DNA of 47,234 bases from positions 1 through 47,234 of the forward strand of contig JAUYKW010000023.1 of the NCBI GenBank assembly GCA_030698395.1, in the 5' to 3' direction. The stretch comes from a bacterium. Lineage in GTDB: Bacteria; Patescibacteriota; Patescibacteriia; UBA9570. A program made the position numbers and the translations under genes. The stretch's first letter is position 1, and each line of letters opens with the position of its first letter. Below the pieces are notes generated by a model. It was not told the DNA's origin. It was given only the letters and a program-made list of their open reading frames with translations, and ran no database searches. Positions 41,259 to 47,234 of this stretch are shown one piece after another.

Positions 41259-42212
41259 TTATAATGCCGTATCCCAGCTATAATTATCATATGCCCAGGT
41301 AATTAACTCCTGAGTTTCCTCAAAACGAGTTGTTGCATCCGGACCACCAAGTAAAATTACCACGATTCTATTACCATCATCATTTGTAGCCAACGTAGCC
41401 AAACAATGACCAGCTTCATAAGTAAACCCAGTCTTGCCAGCTAATACACGCGGATCGCCTTCTTTGATTAAACGATTAGTTGTACTTACGGTAATCTCGG
41501 GATGATCCACACCTTCGTTCTGACGTGTCATTTTATGTTCCGGCTGACCCATGGCTTCTAAAAATTTATCATCTCGCACTACCGATCTTAATAGAATAGC
41601 CAAATCTTTTACTGTAGATTGATTCCCTAATTCTAAACCAGTAGGATCTTCAAATTCAGAATTCATCATGCCTAAAGCATCGGCTTTTTCGTTCATTTTT
41701 ACAACAAACTCATCTTGTTCTAAACCTGTACTATGAGCCAATGCAGCTGCTGCATTATTCGCCGACGCTATTAAAGTAGTTTTTAATATATCCTCTTTCG
41801 TAAACGAATCTCCATTGCCTGCTGCAAACCTTGCGCCAATTAACCAATTTTCTTTAGGTTGCATTTCATATGTTTCTTCCCAATCTTTTATATAATCATT
41901 AACAACTGTAACTGTCATTAACTTTGTTATGCTGGCAATGGGCATTTTAGTATCTTCATTCTTTTGCCATAAAATTTTTCCAGTTGATTCATCCATCACT
42001 AATGCTGCCCGCGATGTAATATTCGGTCCCCACTCAAAATCTAACTTCCGTGGTGTTTGTTTTAACTTAATAGCTGGTAAAACTCCCAACTCCAATTCAT
42101 TGTCTACAGTAAAAGTTGGAGGCACATAATATTCTGTCTCAATAGTTGTTGGCAGGGTCATTCCTGTTACAGTGGCAGCAAATGCAACAGACCAAAGAAA
42201 ATAATCTAGCAT
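41259..42212 (-). CDS. dacA: D-alanyl-D-alanine carboxypeptidase (peptidase S11)
   Basis: The protein is about 317 aa. ATG 42212 (MLDYFLWSVAFAATVTG) gives a signal peptide; the track start nine codons upstream adds a polar MEHNQEREH. The penicillin-binding motifs are SITK (SxxK) in MPIASITKLMT, SANN (SxN) and KTG in AGKTGFTYEAG. It trims the terminal D-Ala of peptidoglycan stem peptides outside the membrane. It lacks the long C-terminal PBP5 domain and amphipathic anchor of E. coli DacA. It overlaps the rluB end by 7 nt. Confidence 0.9.
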   Translation of the reverse strand: MLDYFLWSVAFAATVTGMTLPTTIETEYYVPPTFTVDNELELGVLPAIKLKQTPRKLDFEWGPNITSRAALVMDESTGKILWQKNEDTKMPIASITKLMTVTVVNDYIKDWEETYEMQPKENWLIGARFAAGNGDSFTKEDILKTTLIASANNAAAALAHSTGLEQDEFVVKMNEKADALGMMNSEFEDPTGLELGNQSTVKDLAILLRSVVRDDKFLEAMGQPEHKMTRQNEGVDHPEITVSTTNRLIKEGDPRVLAGKTGFTYEAGHCLATLATNDDGNRIVVILLGGPDATTRFEETQELITWAYDNYSWDTAL

Positions 42213-42925
42213 ATGTTCTCTTTCTTGATTATGTTCCACTTGCCTGGTGGCAAGGTTCCTAATGATAAATCACCAATACGAATTCGTTTTAATCCCATCA
42301 CTTTATTATCCAGACTCTGTATCATTCTCCTAATTTGTCTATTCCATCCCTGTTGAAGGATAATCGCAAAAGTTGTTGGATCTATCTGTTTAACTTTATT
42401 TTTTCCAGTATTACCTTCTGCTAAAACAATTCCATTTCTTAACTTGTTAATATCTGCCATAGTTAATGGATCTCTGGTTTTTACAATATACTCTTTCTCT
42501 TTGTTAAATTTTGGATGAGTCACCTCGTATGTATAATCACCATCATCAGTTAACAATATCAATCCACTGCTCATTTTATCTAATCTACCAACAGGATGTA
42601 CATGTTGCAAAGTATTTGGAAGTAAATCCATAATTGTCCTGATAGCATGAGCATCAGACTTAGTTACTACATAACCACTAGGCTTATGTAACATGATGTA
42701 TGTAAATTGAGTTTTTTTACCAGTCAATTTTTTTCCATTAACTTCCACTAGTAAAGTCTCATCTGATACGTCTACTTTCATACCCAATTCAGTGACTACT
42801 ACATCATTAATTCTAACTCGTCCATCCTCAATAAGTTCATCAGCCTTTCTTCTGGAACAAACTCCAGAATTAGCGATGTATTTATTTAATCGAACTAGCT
42901 CTTCGCCTTTATTTTTTGTCTTCAT
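42206..42925 (-). CDS. rluB: Pseudouridine synthase, RluB/RsuA family
   Basis: This 239-aa protein has an S4 RNA-binding domain (RLNKYIANSGVCSRRKADEL, about residues 11-58). The catalytic domain has GRLDKMSSGLILLTDDG, whose Asp is the nucleophile, and the family GWNRQIRRM block. It isomerises a uridine in 23S (RluB) or 16S rRNA (RsuA); I chose RluB because of the scpA-scpB-rluB neighbourhood, known in many bacteria. It overlaps scpB by 17 nt. Confidence 0.9.
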   Translation of the reverse strand: MKTKNKGEELVRLNKYIANSGVCSRRKADELIEDGRVRINDVVVTELGMKVDVSDETLLVEVNGKKLTGKKTQFTYIMLHKPSGYVVTKSDAHAIRTIMDLLPNTLQHVHPVGRLDKMSSGLILLTDDGDYTYEVTHPKFNKEKEYIVKTRDPLTMADINKLRNGIVLAEGNTGKNKVKQIDPTTFAIILQQGWNRQIRRMIQSLDNKVMGLKRIRIGDLSLGTLPPGKWNIIKKENIC

Positions 42926-43511
42926 CTATTTGTTCAACCTGTTTAAAAAAATCTTCCGGATCTTCCATTTCTGAAAGCGTTTCGCCAATAGTAATATCTC
43001 TACTTAATTTTTCATAATTAGGCAAATCCTTTGAAGCACCAACACCAAGTAATTGCAGATACTCAGTAGTAACATCATAAACATCAATTCCCCTCTTCTT
43101 ATCAAAGGACTCGGTTATTAAACCACGAATTAATAAATTTCGCAGAATCAATGTGCAGTTTACGCCTCTAATCATCTCTAACTCTGCTTTCGTTACTGGA
43201 TTTCGATACGCTATGATAGCCAAAGTTTCTAACGACGGTTTCGTAAGTTCTCCAGTGCGTTCATCTTTAATAATAGACGCAATTAAATCGTGTTGCTCTG
43301 GTGCGGTAGCCATTTGCACCTCGTCATTTGTTACTAATATACGTAGACCATGTTGCGCTTCCTCGAATTGCTTACTTAATTCCTGTACACCAGTCTTAAT
43401 GTCTTCTACTGAAGCATTCAGCCATTTAGCTAAACGTTTAAAACTAATAGATTTGGCCTCGACAAATAATATTGCCTCAATGCCTGCTTGAAGGTTTTGT
43501 TCTGAAATCAT
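42909..43511 (-). CDS. scpB: Segregation and condensation protein B
   Basis: This 200-aa protein has two winged-helix domains: IEAILFVEAKSISFKRLAK at the start and LETLAIIAYRNPVTKAELEMIRG, quoted in parts as LETLAIIAYRNPVTKAE and IRGVNC, in the middle. Both are signature ScpB blocks. It forms the kleisin-associated dimer of the SMC condensin complex with ScpA. It overlaps scpA by 4 nt (ATGA-type coupling). Confidence 0.95.
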   Translation of the reverse strand: MISEQNLQAGIEAILFVEAKSISFKRLAKWLNASVEDIKTGVQELSKQFEEAQHGLRILVTNDEVQMATAPEQHDLIASIIKDERTGELTKPSLETLAIIAYRNPVTKAELEMIRGVNCTLILRNLLIRGLITESFDKKRGIDVYDVTTEYLQLLGVGASKDLPNYEKLSRDITIGETLSEMEDPEDFFKQVEQIDEDKK

Positions 43512-44218
43512 GATTTTGCTTGAGTTATTAATATATCACTGTATTCGTCCTGTTGTCGGACGATAATATGTTGTTGTTTTAATAGTTCTAAAACAGCTAA
43601 AAAAGTTACCACAATTTCAGTTCGATCTCGTTGCTCACCAATAATTTCATTAAAACTAACTTTCTTATGTTGATCTAGCAACTTTGATAACGCATTGATT
43701 CTATCTTTTAAAGTGAGGGCTTTTCGAATTGCTGCTTTAGGTATTTTAATAATAGTTTGAATGCGCTCAATAACATCCCGATATGCTTCTTCCAACACCA
43801 CAGGAGTTACTTCAGTTGGTGGTGAAAATTCAATCATTTCTAACTGCTTAGCTGTTACTGGCCTGGCCATAGAAAAATTATGCTGAGCAACTCGCCCTGC
43901 TAATGCATCAGCTGCATCTCTAAACTCTTTATACATTTTCAAGTGCTCCGCTAAGTTCGATTCTGATTCTTCTTTCTCTGGTTCTAAAAATGGTAATAAA
44001 GCACGCGACTTTATATATAGCAATCTAGTAGCGATAACTAAAAAATCAGCTAACTCATCTGGATAACTCTGCTCAATTTTATCTAAATACTGTACAAAAG
44101 AATCAGTTATCTCTGCTAAAGAAATATCTGTAATTTGTAGTTCCTGTTCCTCGATTAGTTGTAATAAAACATCTAACGGTCCTTGGAATTGTTCAATTTC
44201 AACTTTATGTTTACTCAT
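43508..44218 (-). CDS. scpA: Segregation and condensation protein A (kleisin)
   Basis: This 236-aa protein starts VEIEQFQGPLDVLLQLIEEQ and continues DISLAEITDSFVQYL, the ScpA N-terminal domain that binds the SMC neck. TRLLYIKSRALLP and the C-terminal winged helix (VVTFLAVLELLKQQHI) follow. It bridges the SMC heads for chromosome organisation. The smc gene is not in the window. It is separated from the 97-aa gene by 2 nt. Confidence 0.96.
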   Translation of the reverse strand: MSKHKVEIEQFQGPLDVLLQLIEEQELQITDISLAEITDSFVQYLDKIEQSYPDELADFLVIATRLLYIKSRALLPFLEPEKEESESNLAEHLKMYKEFRDAADALAGRVAQHNFSMARPVTAKQLEMIEFSPPTEVTPVVLEEAYRDVIERIQTIIKIPKAAIRKALTLKDRINALSKLLDQHKKVSFNEIIGEQRDRTEIVVTFLAVLELLKQQHIIVRQQDEYSDILITQAKS

Positions 44219-44220
44219 CT

Positions 44221-44514
44221 TTAACCCTCTTGTTTAGGATACGTTCTAGTAATAGCGCTAGGTTCAATATTTTCTACATCACCACCTGTAAATTCGACCT
44301 TAACAAAACCCTTGTTATCAAACATTCTCACAGTACCCATCGTCACTCGGTTTCCTACCTGTACTCTCCAACCAGCCATGACTCCTGAATTGCGTTGCCG
44401 AAAATCTGTCAGATCTGCTAATCTATGTTGAGTTTCTGAATCTGATACTTCATGTCGTGGACCACGATCTCCAGTACGAAAGATTGGATTTGTAGGTTCT
44501 ACCTTTTTAGACAT
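44221..44514 (-). CDS. Small basic hypothetical protein
   Basis: The protein is 97 aa. Residues 1-45 are polar; the second half looks like a small beta barrel (AGWRVQVGNRVTMGTVRM, then GFVKVEFTGGDVENIEP). That arrangement resembles SH3-like or KOW-like folds, but I recognise no family. It lies 3 nt after aspS and 2 nt before scpA, so it is co-transcribed. Confidence 0.6.
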   Translation of the reverse strand: MSKKVEPTNPIFRTGDRGPRHEVSDSETQHRLADLTDFRQRNSGVMAGWRVQVGNRVTMGTVRMFDNKGFVKVEFTGGDVENIEPSAITRTYPKQEG

Positions 44515-44517
44515 CGA

Positions 44518-45909
44518 CTATACTAACTTAATTGATAACTCATCTAACTGTTCTTGATCCACGTCACTTGGTGAATCCATCATAGGATCTCGTCCTTCTA
44601 GAGTTTTTGGAAATGCAATCACATCCCGAATCCCCTGTTCTCCTGCTAGTACAGCAACTAATCTATCTAAACCAAAAGCAATTCCACCATGAGGTGGCGT
44701 ACCATACTTAAATGCTTCCAGCATGTGACCAAAGTTCGCCTGAATTTCTTCATCTGAATAACCAATAATCTCTAAAACCTTTTTCAAAGCTTCTGGTTGA
44801 TGATTACGAATACTTCCACCACCAATCTCAAAACCATTCAACACCATATCATATTGAGTCGTAATAATATCGCCAATGTTTTCTTTTTGCATTAGCCATT
44901 CATGATGATCTGGAATAGCAGCTGAAAATGGATTGTGCGTAAATGTCCATTTATCATCTTCAGTTTTTTCAAAAAATGGAAAATCAGTTACCCATAAAAA
45001 TGCTAGCTCATTTGGATCTTCCTTATTCTCTCTCAAGTCTGGTCGATCCACTCCATATTCATCCATCACTTCCTGATATGTCTTGCGTGGCATTGTAGAG
45101 AAAGTTAGTTTTTTCTCTGGCGCAACTACTTTTACAACTTGGGTTATTAATTCTTCCATCGCAACAATAACATCATCACGCTCTACGAAACTCATCTCAA
45201 TATCCAACTGAGTAAATTCAGGTTGACGATCACCGCGGGCATCTTCATCTCTAAAACATCGACTAATCTGAAAATACTTCTCAATGCCACCTACCATCAA
45301 TAATTGTTTATACTGCTGAGGTGATTGTGGCAAAGCATAAAATTTCTTTGGATAATTACGCGATGGTACTAAAAAATCTCTAGCACCTTCTGGAGTAGAC
45401 TTGGTTAGAATAGGAGTTTCTACTTCCATAAAATCCTGCTCGTATAAATACTCCCGCATACTTTTAGCAACATTGTGTCTGAGAATCAAATTCTTCTGCA
45501 TGCGTTCCCGCCGTAAATCCAAATAACGATGCTTTAGTCGCAACTCTTCGTTTACCTCCTCTTTAAATTCGTCCTCAATTTCAAAAGGTGGCGTTTCCGA
45601 TTCACTAAGAATCTTTAATTCCAGCGCTTCAATTTCTACTGTGCCAGTTGCTAAATCCTTGTTTACTTGTTTTTCCGGACGCTGATTTACCATCCCTTTT
45701 AGCTCGATGCAGTATTCAACTCCTAATTTCTTTGCTTCTTCTAAAGCTTCTGCATGATTAGGTAGAAAAATCACCTGACAAACACCAGATCGATCTCTAA
45801 AATCGATAAAAATCATCTTTCCCATCTTGCGTCGGGTATTTACCCAACCTTTTAAAACAACCTCCTCACCTACGTGATTAAGCGTGTCTAGAATAGAAAT
45901 TCTTTCCAT
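44518..45909 (-). CDS. aspS: Aspartyl-tRNA synthetase lacking the GAD insertion
   Basis: This 463-aa class II synthetase has the N-terminal anticodon-binding OB fold (VLKGWVNTRRKMGKMIFIDF), motif 2 FRDEDARGDRQPEFTQLD and motif 3 GIAFGLDRLVAVLAG. Bacterial AspRS is normally about 590 aa with a GAD domain between motifs 2 and 3. Here YGVDRPDLR runs almost directly into LAFLWVTDFPFFE, so that domain is gone. Whether it charges only tRNA-Asp or also tRNA-Asn is not visible; an asnS gene is adjacent, which removes the need for mischarging. Confidence 0.96.
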   Translation of the reverse strand: MERISILDTLNHVGEEVVLKGWVNTRRKMGKMIFIDFRDRSGVCQVIFLPNHAEALEEAKKLGVEYCIELKGMVNQRPEKQVNKDLATGTVEIEALELKILSESETPPFEIEDEFKEEVNEELRLKHRYLDLRRERMQKNLILRHNVAKSMREYLYEQDFMEVETPILTKSTPEGARDFLVPSRNYPKKFYALPQSPQQYKQLLMVGGIEKYFQISRCFRDEDARGDRQPEFTQLDIEMSFVERDDVIVAMEELITQVVKVVAPEKKLTFSTMPRKTYQEVMDEYGVDRPDLRENKEDPNELAFLWVTDFPFFEKTEDDKWTFTHNPFSAAIPDHHEWLMQKENIGDIITTQYDMVLNGFEIGGGSIRNHQPEALKKVLEIIGYSDEEIQANFGHMLEAFKYGTPPHGGIAFGLDRLVAVLAGEQGIRDVIAFPKTLEGRDPMMDSPSDVDQEQLDELSIKLV

Positions 45910-45998
45910 TTCAGTACTGTAAATAAATGATTAAACGTGAATTATAGTAAAATAATACTGTGCAATTATACAATTTTTTGCCTACTTATGCAATGATT

Positions 45999-46016
45999 TT
46001 GCCCTATTTTAGGCAA
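45999..46016 (-). terminator. Weak hairpin after asnS
   Basis: TTGCC-N8-GGCAA, followed on the minus strand by an A/T-rich stretch, directly after the asnS stop. It may partly separate asnS from aspS. A TATAAT (45941-45946) for aspS lies just downstream. Confidence 0.35.
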
Positions 46017-46019
46017 TAT

Positions 46020-47234
46020 TTACGGAATGATCCGATTGATCATGCGTGGGAATGGAATAGTTTCCCGAATATGCTTAACGCCAGATATCCAGCCAGTTAT
46101 TCTTTCTAAACCATAACCAAATCCAGAATGTGGAACTGAACCATATTTACGTAAATCTAGATACCATTCAAATGGTTCTCGTGGCAAATTAAACTCTTTC
46201 ATCTTTTGAACTAGCAAGTCATAATCATGAATACGTTCTGAACCACCAATCATCTCGCCATATCCCTCTGGAGCAAGCAAATCAGAGCATAGCACTCTTG
46301 TTTCGTCACTCGGATCTGGTTGCATATAAAATGCTTTCACTTTTGCTGGATACTTTTCGATAAAAATTGGTGTCTCATATTCCTTAGTCAATGTAGTTTC
46401 ATCATCTGCTCCCAAATCTTGATCTGGTTGAATGTCGCTTCCTAATTCCTGCAACTTTGCCACAGCATCTGCATGAGTAATTCGCGGAAATGGTGCTAAG
46501 CATTTTTCTAAAGCTGTTACATCTCTTTCTAGAATAGCTAGCTCTTCCTGATTATTTTCCAATACATGTTTTATAATAGCTTTAACCAAATCTTCTTGAA
46601 TTTGCATATTACCGATATGTTCTACAAATGCTGCTTCTGCATCCATCATCCAAAATTCTGTAAGGTGTCGACGGGTTTTAGATTTCTCAGCTCTGAAAAC
46701 TGGTCCAAAATCAAATACCTTACCGTGCGAAAACATAGCAGCCTCAATATAAAGCTGTCCGCTTTGAGTTAAGAAAGCTTTGCCCTCATCAAAATATTCA
46801 ATCTCAAACAATTCCGTTGTATCTTCACAAGATGTTGGCGTAAGAATCGGTGCATCAATTTTTATAAACCCCTCATTGTTTAAATGCTGATACGTTGCAT
46901 TAATTACAGAATTTCTAATCCGTTGAATCGCCCACTGTTTTGGGGAACGTAACCATAAGTGCCGTTTCTCCAATAAAAAATCTGGCCCATGTTCTTTTTT
47001 ACTAATCGGATAATCTTCTCCAGCAACTTGAACTATCTCTATAGCTGATACTTGTAATTCATATTCCTCTTTTTTTGGATGTTTCGAAACTATACCAATC
47101 ACCGCCAATGATGACTCATCTGTTAGTTGTTCAACTCCCTGCCAAACATCATCTGCAACATCTGCGCGATTAACTATAGCTTGAGTAAAACCACTGCCAT
47201 CTCTAATTTGTAAGAAAGCTATTTTTCCAGACGA
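46020..47234 (-). CDS. asnS: Asparaginyl-tRNA synthetase (5' end outside window)
   Basis: The track starts the ORF at a TTG (47108), but the frame stays open to the window edge. Its extra 42 codons encode SGKIAFLQIRDGSGFTQAIV, the anticodon-binding OB fold, so the gene is partial at its 5' end. The catalytic domain has class II motif 2 (FRAEKSKTRRHLTEFWMMD) and motif 3 (GFGYGLERITGWISG). The C-terminal FPRMINRIIP is typical of AsnRS rather than AspRS. It makes Asn-tRNA directly. Confidence 0.94.
   Translation of the reverse strand, partial: SSGKIAFLQIRDGSGFTQAIVNRADVADDVWQGVEQLTDESSLAVIGIVSKHPKKEEYELQVSAIEIVQVAGEDYPISKKEHGPDFLLEKRHLWLRSPKQWAIQRIRNSVINATYQHLNNEGFIKIDAPILTPTSCEDTTELFEIEYFDEGKAFLTQSGQLYIEAAMFSHGKVFDFGPVFRAEKSKTRRHLTEFWMMDAEAAFVEHIGNMQIQEDLVKAIIKHVLENNQEELAILERDVTALEKCLAPFPRITHADAVAKLQELGSDIQPDQDLGADDETTLTKEYETPIFIEKYPAKVKAFYMQPDPSDETRVLCSDLLAPEGYGEMIGGSERIHDYDLLVQKMKEFNLPREPFEWYLDLRKYGSVPHSGFGYGLERITGWISGVKHIRETIPFPRMINRIIP

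Overview
The window reads as a chromosome segment of an uncultured Candidate Phyla Radiation (Patescibacteria, Parcubacteria-like) bacterium. The placement is my inference. It rests on reduced or streamlined housekeeping proteins (AspRS without the GAD insertion, a short HrcA, a DnaX clamp loader without its zinc cluster), conserved but uncharacterised CPR-style proteins beside a TraD/VirD4-like ATPase, and an AT-rich core in which several genes start 6-8 nt after a recognisable -10 box with no Shine-Dalgarno (leaderless messages).

Layout. (1) 1-12.3 kb is an accessory island, almost all on the minus strand. Transcribed from high to low coordinates it holds: a two-gene, very GC-rich cassette (a membrane-anchored Csx15-like protein and a tandem Csx3-like protein); a DHH-like phosphoesterase; a CCA-adding-type nucleotidyltransferase split by a 10-G tract exactly at its catalytic GG motif; a protein with three Csx3-like repeats; a smaller protein with two degenerate Csx3-like repeats; and a 1645-aa DEAH/HrpA-type helicase. 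No CRISPR array, Cas10 or effector is present. I consider this group the strongest candidate for an undescribed RNA or oligonucleotide-signal system. (2) 12.2-17.7 kb is a methyltransferase-centred defence operon (XRE regulator, SNF2-type helicase, small protein, type III-like Mod), followed by a truncated remnant of a type III Res subunit. (3) 17.8-19.4 kb holds a membrane protein with a long, structured 5' leader containing mutually exclusive hairpin arms, then tRNA-Gln(CTG) with two interrupted copies of the tRNA 5' end.

(4) 19.4-26.3 kb is a minus-strand unit of a 240-aa protein, a TraD/VirD4-like ATPase, two hypothetical proteins and dnaX. (5) 26.4-31.1 kb is plus-strand: corA, cysS, a GT87 glycosyltransferase and dus. 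(6) 31.2-37.6 kb is minus-strand: a membrane protein, then a CIRCE-controlled heat-shock cluster hrcA-grpE-hsp20-dnaK-dnaJ, and a small lipoprotein. (7) 37.7-38.9 kb is a plus-strand hypothetical gene, followed by tRNA-Glu(CTC) and a 102-nt structured element. (8) 39.2-47.2 kb is a minus-strand housekeeping block: asnS (cut by the window edge), aspS, a small protein, scpA, scpB, an rluB/rsuA-type pseudouridine synthase, a D,D-carboxypeptidase, a small export protein, gapA and dtd.

Family assignments come from motif reading, without database searches. The Csx3-like and Csx15-like assignments and the nucleotidyltransferase call are pattern matches that profile searches or structure prediction should test.
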